A stretch of 64,000 nucleotides of DNA. It comes from Nocardioides sp. Kera G14 (GTDB lineage: Bacteria > Actinomycetota > Actinomycetes > Propionibacteriales > Nocardioidaceae). Position 1 is the stretch's first letter. Each line of letters opens with the position of its first letter. This document shows, piece after piece, positions 35,791-43,233 of this stretch. Under the pieces are notes generated by a model that was not told the origin of the DNA, searched no databases, and was given only the letters and a program-made list of their open reading frames with translations. Location of the stretch: positions 1,240,001-1,304,000 of the forward strand of contig NZ_CP085839.1 of assembly GCF_020715565.1 (NCBI RefSeq), written 5' to 3'. A program made the position numbers and the translations under genes.

Positions 35791-36716
35791 GCCCCCAGCC
35801 ATGCCATGGCCGCAGGCCCGGCGAAGTAGCGGTTGTCGATCGCTGCGGTCGCGGTGGCACAGGTTCGCTGGAGCGCCTCCATCTCGTCGGGCAGGTTGGC
35901 CATCAGGTCGCTGAGCGTGCGGAACTCGAGCTCGGCCTTCATCCGGCCGATCAGCCGCTGTGCCTCGTTCTGGAAGCCGGTGCGCCGGGCGGCCGGCTCC
36001 AGATTGTCGAGGCACTCCTCGGCGCGGGTGAGGGAGTAGATGACGGATCTGGGAAAGAGGCGGTCCAGGAGCAGGAACTCCGCCGCGGCCCGTTCACTCT
36101 CGACTCCCTTGTTGGTCCGGAGGAAGGACTCATAGCCGCCGCAGGCGCGCAGCGCCGACGTCCAGCTCGCGCCGGAGGCGCCGGCCGAGAGACCGGCTGT
36201 CGCGACCAGTCGTGACGTCATGTCGGCCCGCTCGAGGCAGCGGCCGAGGACGAGGAAGTGGTAGCCCTCGTCACGCAGCATCGTGGCCGCCGCGGTGCCG
36301 TCGATGAGCGCGGCCCGCTCGCGGGCCCACTGGAAGATCGCCGGCGGACGCATCCGGGAGAGCTGCCCCGTCGGGATCGCCCGGTAGGCCGTGTTGAGCG
36401 CCTCCCACAGCGGCACCGACAGCGTCTCCCGCGCACCGCGGGCGGACTCGCGGGCGGCGTTGAGGCAGAAGGCGATCGACGCCGTCGACGCGGTGTCGTA
36501 GGCCAGCAGGTGCTGGACGGTCGTGAGGTTGAGCGGTCCCTCGGGCGCCTCCTCAATGCCCATGATCGAGAGCAGTGCGCGGCAGGCGGGCTCCTCCTCG
36601 ACGGCGGCGTCCTCCAGCACGAGTTGGGTCTGCACGTCGAGGATGCGGGCGGTGTCCTCCATCCGCTCGATATACCGCCCGATCCAGAAGATCGACTCGG
36701 CGATCCGGCTCAGCAT
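35787..36716 (-). CDS. Alpha-E domain protein (DUF403)
   Basis: A 309-residue all-helical protein starting MLSRIAESIFWIGRYIERM, diagnostic for the alpha-E family. These always accompany a circularly permuted ATP-grasp enzyme and often a transglutaminase; comparative genomics places them in uncharacterised peptide or amino-acid ligation. ATG 36716 overlaps the preceding stop by one base (TGATG); GTG 36719 is an alternative. It is the middle gene of the operon. Confidence 0.92.
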   Translation of the reverse strand: MLSRIAESIFWIGRYIERMEDTARILDVQTQLVLEDAAVEEEPACRALLSIMGIEEAPEGPLNLTTVQHLLAYDTASTASIAFCLNAARESARGARETLSVPLWEALNTAYRAIPTGQLSRMRPPAIFQWARERAALIDGTAAATMLRDEGYHFLVLGRCLERADMTSRLVATAGLSAGASGASWTSALRACGGYESFLRTNKGVESERAAAEFLLLDRLFPRSVIYSLTRAEECLDNLEPAARRTGFQNEAQRLIGRMKAELEFRTLSDLMANLPDEMEALQRTCATATAAIDNRYFAGPAAMAWLGA

Positions 36717-38242
36717 CACGCCCCCTGACTCTGCGACTGGCTCGACTGCGACTGTGTCTGGGTCTGCACCGGTGGTAGGTCCTCGACGGTCGGCAACGGC
36801 CCGGCGAGGACCCAGGTGTCCTTCGACCCGCCGCCACGGGAGCTGTTGACGATCAGCTCGCCCTCGGCGAGGGCCACACGCGTGAGCCCACCGGGCAGGA
36901 CCGAGACCTTCGAGCCGTCGTTGACGGCGAACGGCCGCAGGTCGACGTGCCGCCCACCGAAGAGCGCGCCCGTGGAGTCGTTGCCGTCCGTGTACGTCGG
37001 CACGGTGGAGAGCTGCACGACCGGCTGGGCGATCCAGCCGCGTGGGTCCTCGTGGAGCTTCACCCGCAGCTCGTCCAGCTCAGTGCGAGAGGCGACCGGG
37101 CCGATCACGATGCCCTTGCCGCCGGAGCCGTCGACGGGTTTCAGCACCAGCTCGTCGAGCCGGTCCATGACCTCGGTGAAGGAGTCGCGGTCCTCCATGC
37201 GCCAGGTGTCGACGTTGCGGAGCAGCGGCTCCTCGGACAGGTAGTAGCGGATCAGGTCGGGCAGGTAGGTGTAGACGAGCTTGTCGTCGGCCACGCCGTT
37301 GCCGACCGCGTTGGCCAGCGTCACGTTGCCGGCCCGCGCCGCGTCGATGAGTCCGGGCACGCCGAGCATCGAGTCGGCCCGGAAGTGCACCGGGTCGAGG
37401 AACTCGTCGTCGAGCCGGCGGTAGATGACGTGCACGGGGGCCAGACCCTTCGTCGTACGCATCATCACGCGGCCCTGTCGGCAGATGAGGTCGCGCCCCT
37501 CGACCAGCTCCACCCCCATCGTGCGGGCGAGCAGGGTGTGCTCGAAGTAGGCGCCGTTGTAACGGCCCGGGGTGAGCACGACGACGGTCGGGTCGGGGAT
37601 GCCGGCGGGCGCGGCGGCGCGCAGCGCGGTGAGGAGCTTCTGCGGGTAGCCGGCGACCGGACGGATCCGGTGCTCGGCGATCGCCTCGGGCAGCGCGGCG
37701 GAGATCGCGCGACGGTTCGTCATCACGTAGCTCACGCCGGAGGGGACGCGGACGTTGTCCTCGAGCACGCGGAAGTCACCGGCGTTGTCGCGGATCAGGT
37801 CGATGCCGGAGACGTGCACTCGCACGCCGTTCGGCGGTCGGATCCCTGCTGCGGCACGGTGATAGTGCGTCGACGTCGTGATCACCTCGCGTGGGATCAC
37901 GCCGTCGTCGAAGACCGCGCCGGCGTCGTACACGTCGGCCAGGAACATCTCGAGGACCTTCACCCGCTGCTGGACGCCCGCGTCGATGGTCGCCCAGGCG
38001 TCGGCCTCGATGATGCGCGGGATGATGTCGATCGGGAACGCGCGCTCCTCGCCACCGATGTCGAAGGTGACGCCCTGGTCCAAGTAGTTGGCCGACAGTG
38101 TCTCCACGCGGCTGGCCAGGTCCGCGGGCGTCAGCTTCTCGAGCGTCGCCGCCAGTTGCTGGTACGCCGGCCGCGGCTCGCCCGTGGAGAACATCTCGTC
38201 ATACGCCGGATCACGGATGACGTAGCCGTCGAACATGCTCAT
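36716..38242 (-). CDS. Circularly permuted ATP-grasp type 2 enzyme
   Basis: A 508-residue protein of the DUF404/DUF407 type. The permuted ATP-grasp core shows FRVLEDNVRVPSGVSYVMTNR, VVLTPGRYNGAYFEH, VYTYLPDLIRYYL, LVLKPVDGSGGKGIVIGP (the ATP-lysine and glycine loop) and RHVDLRPFAVND. It probably forms an amide or peptide bond on an unknown substrate. A C-terminal tail rich in Gln and Ser is peculiar. ATG 38242 (MSMFDGY) is preferred because the -10 box lies between it and the alternative GTG 38278; the stop of a 9-codon mini-ORF overlaps it. Confidence 0.92.
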   Translation of the reverse strand: MSMFDGYVIRDPAYDEMFSTGEPRPAYQQLAATLEKLTPADLASRVETLSANYLDQGVTFDIGGEERAFPIDIIPRIIEADAWATIDAGVQQRVKVLEMFLADVYDAGAVFDDGVIPREVITTSTHYHRAAAGIRPPNGVRVHVSGIDLIRDNAGDFRVLEDNVRVPSGVSYVMTNRRAISAALPEAIAEHRIRPVAGYPQKLLTALRAAAPAGIPDPTVVVLTPGRYNGAYFEHTLLARTMGVELVEGRDLICRQGRVMMRTTKGLAPVHVIYRRLDDEFLDPVHFRADSMLGVPGLIDAARAGNVTLANAVGNGVADDKLVYTYLPDLIRYYLSEEPLLRNVDTWRMEDRDSFTEVMDRLDELVLKPVDGSGGKGIVIGPVASRTELDELRVKLHEDPRGWIAQPVVQLSTVPTYTDGNDSTGALFGGRHVDLRPFAVNDGSKVSVLPGGLTRVALAEGELIVNSSRGGGSKDTWVLAGPLPTVEDLPPVQTQTQSQSSQSQSQGA

Positions 38243-38268
38243 GCGGCCGCTGCCTTGAGGTGCGCCAT
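38239..38268 (-). CDS. Possible 9-codon leader peptide (MAHLKAAAA)
   Basis: ATG 38268 lies 6 nt after a minus-strand TAGTGT box, the leaderless spacing, and reads nine codons to a TGA that overlaps the ATP-grasp ATG (ATGA). It may couple translation of the operon to the leaderless start. Confidence 0.4.
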   Translation of the reverse strand: MAHLKAAAA

Positions 38269-38274
38269 GTTCGG

Positions 38275-38280
38275 ACACTA
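38275..38280 (-). promoter_or_regulatory. -10 box TAGTGT before the ATP-grasp operon
   Basis: On the minus strand, 6 nt before the mini-ORF ATG 38268; it implies transcription starting downstream of the alternative GTG 38278. Confidence 0.5.
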
Positions 38281-38321
38281 GCGGGAACCGTGTAACAGCG
38301 TTGTTGCATGGAACGACGCGC

Positions 38322-38327
38322 TAGGTT
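38322..38327 (+). promoter_or_regulatory. -10 box TAGGTT, leaderless start
   Basis: Six nt before GTG 38334, which it favours over the adjacent GTG 38331. Confidence 0.55.
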
Positions 38328-38333
38328 CGAGTG

Positions 38334-38540
38334 GTGGACGAGTACTGGTTCTGCCTCAAACACCACACCGTCGAGCCGCGCGAGGGTTGCAAGAACGCCG
38401 ATCGCCTCGGGCCCTATCCCTCTGCCGAGGCCGCGTCCCACGCGCTCGAGAAGGTGGAGCAGAACAACGAGAAGTGGGACGAGGAGGACCGGGAGTGGAA
38501 CGAGGGCCCGGGCCCGACCGAGTCCGGCCACGACGGCTGA
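38334..38540 (+). CDS. Small conserved actinobacterial protein (SPOR-like)
   Basis: A 68-residue acidic protein starting MDEYWFCLKHHTVEPREGC. A single small domain with the pattern Y-W-F-C-L-x-H-H, then DRLGPYPSAEAASHALEKVEQ, occurs in many actinobacteria as a stand-alone gene; the later part resembles a SPOR-type repeat. Role unknown. It is divergent from the ATP-grasp operon and its stop is 3 bp from the response regulator stop. Confidence 0.8.
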   Translation: MDEYWFCLKHHTVEPREGCKNADRLGPYPSAEAASHALEKVEQNNEKWDEEDREWNEGPGPTESGHDG

Positions 38541-38543
38541 CTC

Positions 38544-39158
38544 CTAGAGCCAGCCGTTCCCCTCGGCGATGAGCACCGCCTCCGCGCGGTTGCCGGTCCC
38601 GGTCTTGCCGATCGCCGACGACAGGTGGTTGCGCACGGTGCCCTCTGACAGGAAGAGCCGCCCCGCGATCGCGGCGACGCTCGAGCCGTCGCGCGCGGCC
38701 TGCAGCACCTCGGTCTCGCGCTGGGTGAGGGGTGACTCGCCGGCGATCAGGCTGTCGGTCGCGAGCTGGGGGTCGACGACGCGCAGGCCGGCGTGGACCC
38801 GGCGTACGGCCTCGGCGAGCTGGGCCGCGGGCGTGTCCTTGACGACGAACCCGCTCGCGCCGGCCTGCATCGCACGGCGCAGGAAGCCGGGCCGGCCGAA
38901 GGTCGTGACGATCAGGACCCGGGTGTCGGGCGCGGCCGCGCGGACCTCCGCCGTGGCGGCGATGCCGTCCATCTGCGGCATCTCGACGTCGAGGAGCGCG
39001 ACGTCCGGCTTCTGTGCGAGCACCGCCGGCAGGACGGCGGCACCGTCCCCGACCTCCGCGACGACCTCGAGGTCGGGCTCCAGACTGAGCAGCGCTGCCA
39101 GCGCTCCACGGACGAGCGCCTGGTCGTCGGCGAGGAGGATGCGGATCGGGGCGCTCAT
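38544..39158 (-). CDS. NarL/DesR-type response regulator
   Basis: A 204-residue two-component regulator. The receiver has LLADDQALVRGAL, the phosphorylated Asp in DVALLDVEMPQMDG and the Lys in FVVKDTPAAQL; the C-terminal LuxR-type helix-turn-helix is LTQRETEVLQAARDGSSVAAIA with LFLSEGTVRNHLSSAIGKTG. Phosphorylation by the adjacent kinase probably lets it activate the operon or other targets. ATG overlaps the kinase stop by 4 bp. It is the last gene of the ATPase-permease-kinase-regulator operon. Confidence 0.95.
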   Translation of the reverse strand: MSAPIRILLADDQALVRGALAALLSLEPDLEVVAEVGDGAAVLPAVLAQKPDVALLDVEMPQMDGIAATAEVRAAAPDTRVLIVTTFGRPGFLRRAMQAGASGFVVKDTPAAQLAEAVRRVHAGLRVVDPQLATDSLIAGESPLTQRETEVLQAARDGSSVAAIAGRLFLSEGTVRNHLSSAIGKTGTGNRAEAVLIAEGNGWL

Positions 39159-40258
39159 CGGACCGCAACCCTGAGCGAGAAGCCGGGGGAGAGCGTCCGC
39201 GTCTCGAGCGTCGCGCCCTCGGCGCTCGCCCGCTCGCGGAGGCCCCTGAGGCCGTTGCCCGGTTCCGAGGCGGCGGCACGTCCGTCGTCGCGCACCTCGG
39301 CGCTGGTCGGCGTCAGCACGATCTCGCAGGCGGTGGCGTGGGAGTGGCGGATCACGTTCGTCACGCCCTCACGCACGGTCCAGGCGAAGAGGTCCCGCAG
39401 CTCCGTCGGTACGTCGTCAGTCGACTGGGGCAGCCGGGGAGTGATCTCCGCGGCCTCGAGGGCTGTCCGCGCCCGGGCGAGCTCGCCGGGCAGGGTCATC
39501 TCGCGGTAGCCCTCTACCGCGCGGCGCACGTCGGCGAGCGCATCCCGGGAGAGCCGCTCGAGGTCGGCCACCTCGGCCCGCGCGCGCTCCGGGTCGACGT
39601 CGAAGAGGCGCTGGGCCAGCTCGGCCTTGACGGTGATCACGGTGAGGGAGTGCCCGAGGATGTCGTGCAGATCCCGCGCGAAGCGGTTGCGCTCGTTGTC
39701 GACGAGCAGCTGGGCATTGTCCTGCTCGGCCTGGATCAGCTCGACGTTGCGTCGCAGCACCGTCTTGAAGCCGAAGACCGCCAACGAGCCTGCGATGACG
39801 CCGAAGGCGCTCCCCACCTGGTCGTGCCAGCCCGGCACCGCGCCGCAGGCCAGGACCGCCCCGACGACCACCGCCACCAGCGGCAGGCCGAAGCGCAGCG
39901 GGAGCAGCAGGATCGCCGACACCGCGACGAAGGGCGCGGTCGCCGTGCCGCTGTCACCGACCGAGGCCGTGATGAGGGCGCCGAGCAGGAGGAGCGAGAG
40001 GACGTACGAGACGCCGGCCGTCATCGGGATGGCCGGACCGAGCCCGCGCAGCGAGTCGCGAGCCGACATGAAGACCCGCAGGTAGACGATCGTGAAGACG
40101 ACGACCAGCACCATGCCGGCGATGCCGCGGCCGTCGTGGTGGTCGGCCCAGCGGTTCCAGCCCTCGACGAAGGGGCTGATCAGGAAGAGCAGCCAGAGCG
40201 TGGCGATCCACGGCCCGGCGACGCGCAGCCGGTTGTTCTGGCCGACGACGTCAGACAC
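39155..40258 (-). CDS. DesK-type sensor histidine kinase
   Basis: A 367-residue membrane kinase: several N-terminal spans (about 15-165) with no large outside domain, a HisKA_3 dimerisation helix with the phospho-accepting histidine in FARDLHDILGHSLTVI, and a compact HATPase domain (REGVTNVIRHSHAT, EVRDDG, GNGLRGLRERA). The membrane arrangement suggests it senses a bilayer state or the linked transporter. GTG 40258 overlaps the permease stop by 8 bp. Confidence 0.93.
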   Translation of the reverse strand: MSDVVGQNNRLRVAGPWIATLWLLFLISPFVEGWNRWADHHDGRGIAGMVLVVVFTIVYLRVFMSARDSLRGLGPAIPMTAGVSYVLSLLLLGALITASVGDSGTATAPFVAVSAILLLPLRFGLPLVAVVVGAVLACGAVPGWHDQVGSAFGVIAGSLAVFGFKTVLRRNVELIQAEQDNAQLLVDNERNRFARDLHDILGHSLTVITVKAELAQRLFDVDPERARAEVADLERLSRDALADVRRAVEGYREMTLPGELARARTALEAAEITPRLPQSTDDVPTELRDLFAWTVREGVTNVIRHSHATACEIVLTPTSAEVRDDGRAAASEPGNGLRGLRERASAEGATLETRTLSPGFSLRVAVR

Positions 40259-41027
40259 GAGCCGTGTCCTTGCTCATCCGCCACGCAGCGCCGGCGATGA
40301 AGATCGCGAGCCACGCCACCGCGTTGACGATCGCGAACCACGGCAGGTCGTGCGTCAGTGGGGCCCGGACGATCTGCGCGACGCCGTACATCGGCGTCCA
40401 GTAGGCGATGTGGCGGACCACGTCGGCGTAGGTGTCGAGCGGGATGAAGAGGCCGCCGAGGAAGGAGAGCAGCGCCAGTCCCGGGCCGAGGATCTGCATG
40501 GCGTTCTCGCCGGGGACGATGTAGCCGACGAAGACGCCGAGCGCGGCGAAGGTGAGGGTGCACGCGAGGGCGACGAAGGCGCTGACGATCCAGATGTGGA
40601 GCGGCATCTCGGCCTTGCCCATCCAGATGCCGACCACGTTGACCGCCGCGATCGCGAGCCCACCCATGAAGAGCGCGATCAGTGCCTTCATCAGGATGTA
40701 GGCGACCGGGTTGAGCGGAGTGAGCCTCAGCTGTCGCGACCAGCCGGTGGAGCGCTCGAGGGCCACCATCGAGCCGGTGGCGGCCGAGGTCAGTGCGGCG
40801 CCGTAGAGCGCCATGCTGACCAGGATGTAGGCCGCCACGTTGCCCGAACCGGCTCGCTCCTCCCATCCCTTCTGGCCACCGAAGCTCAACGCGAGGGCGG
40901 CCGGCAGGACGAGGGTGAAGACGATAGTGCGGCGGTTGCGGAGCATCCGGGAGAGCTCGATCCGCAGCACCCGCAGGTTGAAGCCGCCGAGTGGCGGCAC
41001 CCGCCGGGCCCGGACGTCGATGCTCAT
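40251..41027 (-). CDS. ABC transporter permease (ABC-2 type)
   Basis: A 258-residue integral membrane protein with about six hydrophobic segments and the ABC-2 opening NLRVLRIELSRMLRNRRTI. It pairs with the ATPase encoded immediately upstream, whose stop it overlaps by one base (TGATG). Such exporters coupled to DesK/DesR-like systems in actinobacteria often move lipids, drugs or peptides; the substrate is not determined. Confidence 0.92.
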   Translation of the reverse strand: MSIDVRARRVPPLGGFNLRVLRIELSRMLRNRRTIVFTLVLPAALALSFGGQKGWEERAGSGNVAAYILVSMALYGAALTSAATGSMVALERSTGWSRQLRLTPLNPVAYILMKALIALFMGGLAIAAVNVVGIWMGKAEMPLHIWIVSAFVALACTLTFAALGVFVGYIVPGENAMQILGPGLALLSFLGGLFIPLDTYADVVRHIAYWTPMYGVAQIVRAPLTHDLPWFAIVNAVAWLAIFIAGAAWRMSKDTARV

Positions 41028-41932
41028 CAGTGCTCTCCCGTCAGGGCGAGGAACGCGTCCTCGAGGTTCTTGCTGGTGATCTCCAGGTCCCGTGCGGGTG
41101 TCTGGGAGAGGAGGTAGCGCGCGTCGGCGTCGCTGTCCTTCGTGTGGACGAGGACCTGGTCTCCTCTCATCTCGACCTGGTCCACGCCACCCAGCGACTG
41201 CAGCGCGGCGACGTCGGGTGTCGCCCACGTCGCACGCACCGTCCGGCCGGAGGCCAGAGCCCGGATCTCGGCTCCGGTTCCGTCGGCGACGATGGTGCCC
41301 TTGGAGATGAGCACGATCCGGTCGGCGTACTGGTCGGCCTCCTCGAGGTAGTGCGTCGCGAAGAGCACGGTCCGCCCGCGGCCGGCATCGGTGCGGATCG
41401 AGTTCCAGAACGTACGCCGACCCTCGACGTCCATCCCCGTGGTGGGCTCATCGAGCAGCAGCAGGGCGGGATCCGGAAGCAGTGCCATCGCGAAGCGGAG
41501 CCGCTGCTGCTCACCGCCCGAGCACTTGCCGACCCTGCGCCCGGCGATGCCGGAGATCCCCGCGCTCGCGAGTGCCTGGTCGACGGGCATGGTGTCGGCG
41601 AAGAGCGACGCGGTGTACTCGACCGTCTCCCGGACAGTGAGGTCCTTGAGCAGCCCACCGGTCTGCATCACCGCCGAGACCAGGCCGCGGGCGATCGCGT
41701 CGCGAGGCGTCAGGCCAAGGACCTCGGCGGTGCCGCTCGTCGGCTTCGAGAGGCCCAGGATCATGTCGATCGTCGTGGTCTTGCCGGCACCGTTCGGGCC
41801 GAGGAAGGCGACGACCTCGCCCTGGCCGAGCTCGAGGTCGATGCCCTTGACGGCCTGGACGGTGCCGAAGGACTTCGTCACGCCGTTCAGGCGGACTGCA
41901 GCCGGCTTCGCCGCCGGTGTCGTGAGGCTCAT
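41027..41932 (-). CDS. ABC transporter ATP-binding protein
   Basis: A 301-residue ATPase. Walker A is GPNGAGKTT, the signature motif CSGGEQQRLRFAMAL, Walker B LLLLDEPTTGMD and the switch histidine lies in FATHYLEEAD. The extra C-terminal region (about 220-301) is the DrrA/CcmA-type accessory domain. It powers the permease encoded next. It is the first gene of the four-gene operon, and no clear -10 box was found in the 68-bp gap upstream. Confidence 0.95.
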   Translation of the reverse strand: MSLTTPAAKPAAVRLNGVTKSFGTVQAVKGIDLELGQGEVVAFLGPNGAGKTTTIDMILGLSKPTSGTAEVLGLTPRDAIARGLVSAVMQTGGLLKDLTVRETVEYTASLFADTMPVDQALASAGISGIAGRRVGKCSGGEQQRLRFAMALLPDPALLLLDEPTTGMDVEGRRTFWNSIRTDAGRGRTVLFATHYLEEADQYADRIVLISKGTIVADGTGAEIRALASGRTVRATWATPDVAALQSLGGVDQVEMRGDQVLVHTKDSDADARYLLSQTPARDLEITSKNLEDAFLALTGEH

Positions 41933-42000
41933 GGATTCAGCATGGCGAACCGACGTCGCCTCCGCCTCCGTTACGGCTCACGACCCGGCCGTGACATCTG

Positions 42001-43125
42001 TCAGCGGTGTGGCGTCACCCGCAGCAGCACGTCGCGACCGTCCCCGTTGTCGGTGGTGACCAGGAGATTCCCTTGGCGGTCCACGGCGGCGGTGCGGATC
42101 CGTCCGTACGTCGTCAGGACGTTGCTCCGCGCGACGAGGCGGCCGTGCGCGTCGAACCTCAACAGCATCAGCTCGGTGCCCTTGAGTACGCCGACGGCCA
42201 GTGCGCCGGCGTACGCACCCCACTTCTTCGTGTTCGGGACGAAGGTGGCCCCGCTGGTGGCGATGGTCGACCTGCCCGAGGACCAGCGGGCCGCGATCTG
42301 CGTGCCCGGCAGCGACTGGTCGGTCATGGGGACCGACTCGTTGTAACCGGGCACCGGGTTGTAGCCGTAGTCGCCGCCCGGTGTCAGCAGGTTGACCTCG
42401 TCGTCGCGCGACGTCCCCTGCTCGACCGACCAGAGCGTCCCGTTGCTGCGCTGGGCCAGGCCCTGCACGTTGCGGTGGCCCCAGGTGTAGATGAGCCGGG
42501 TCCGGGCGTTGGAGCTGGACAGGAACGGGTTGCCCTTGGCGGGAGCACCCGTCATGCGGTTGAGCCGCAGCACCTTGCCACCCAGTGAGGTGAGGCTGTG
42601 CGGGTTGGTACCGGTCGCGGCATCGCCGGTGCCGACGAGCAGAGAGCCGTCGCGGGCGATGAGGAGCCGGCAGCCCCCGTGGCGGCCACTCCTGGACGGC
42701 AGGCCCGCCACCAGCGTGCGGACGGGTCGGGCCGAGGTGAGTCGCTTGCTGAGCTTCCACGCCACGACGCGGACGTCATGCCCGCCGGCGGTCCTCCAGC
42801 CCTGGCAGGTGTAGATCCGACGGTTCTTCCGGAAGCCGGGGTCGACCTCGAGCCCGAGCAGACCGGTCTCGCCGTTCGTCCAGATCCGGGCGCCCCTGAG
42901 ACGGACCGCGTGTCGGTGACCGCTGCGGACGAGGTCGAGACGTGCGCGGGTCCGCTCGGTGACGAGGAGGCCTCGCCTGCCGGGCAGGGTCGCGACGTCC
43001 CACGGATGGTCGAGCCCCGAGGCGACGACCCGCACGCTGAGGCGGGGGGCCGAGGCGTCAGCCGGTCCACCGGGGAGCACGACGACCAACGAACCGAGAA
43101 GGAGCAGCGCGAGGAGGCGGCACAT
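42001..43125 (-). CDS. Secreted PQQ-dependent sugar dehydrogenase-like protein
   Basis: A 374-residue exported beta-propeller of the soluble glucose/sorbosone dehydrogenase family. The signal peptide (LLALLLLGSLVVVLPGGPADA) is followed by GLDHPWDVATLP, TNGETGLLGLEVDPGF, a HGGCRLLI motif, LGGKVLRL and YTWGHRNVQGLA, all landmark segments of the family. Membership is clear; whether it binds PQQ and which sugar it oxidises is not. The leaderless TAGGCA box fixes the start. Confidence 0.9.
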   Translation of the reverse strand: MCRLLALLLLGSLVVVLPGGPADASAPRLSVRVVASGLDHPWDVATLPGRRGLLVTERTRARLDLVRSGHRHAVRLRGARIWTNGETGLLGLEVDPGFRKNRRIYTCQGWRTAGGHDVRVVAWKLSKRLTSARPVRTLVAGLPSRSGRHGGCRLLIARDGSLLVGTGDAATGTNPHSLTSLGGKVLRLNRMTGAPAKGNPFLSSSNARTRLIYTWGHRNVQGLAQRSNGTLWSVEQGTSRDDEVNLLTPGGDYGYNPVPGYNESVPMTDQSLPGTQIAARWSSGRSTIATSGATFVPNTKKWGAYAGALAVGVLKGTELMLLRFDAHGRLVARSNVLTTYGRIRTAAVDRQGNLLVTTDNGDGRDVLLRVTPHR

Positions 43126-43131
43126 GAGGAT

Positions 43132-43137
43132 TGCCTA
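43132..43137 (-). promoter_or_regulatory. -10-like box TAGGCA
   Basis: Six nt before ATG 43125 on the minus strand; the last base differs from TANNNT. Confidence 0.5.
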
Positions 43138-43182
43138 CCCGCCGCACTGTCCGTCCAACCCTGACCGGGCGTCGGTTCTCGC

Positions 43183-43188
43183 TAGCAT
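43183..43188 (+). promoter_or_regulatory. -10 box TAGCAT upstream of the polysaccharide locus
   Basis: It would start transcription near 43195, giving a leader of about 39 nt that includes the gcgggggtgag ribosome site of the 43234 gene; so this promoter is of the leadered kind. Confidence 0.5.
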
Positions 43189-43233
43189 CTGCGGCACGTG
43201 GTCGTCAGGGCCGGAGAGCAGCGGGGGTGAGGC

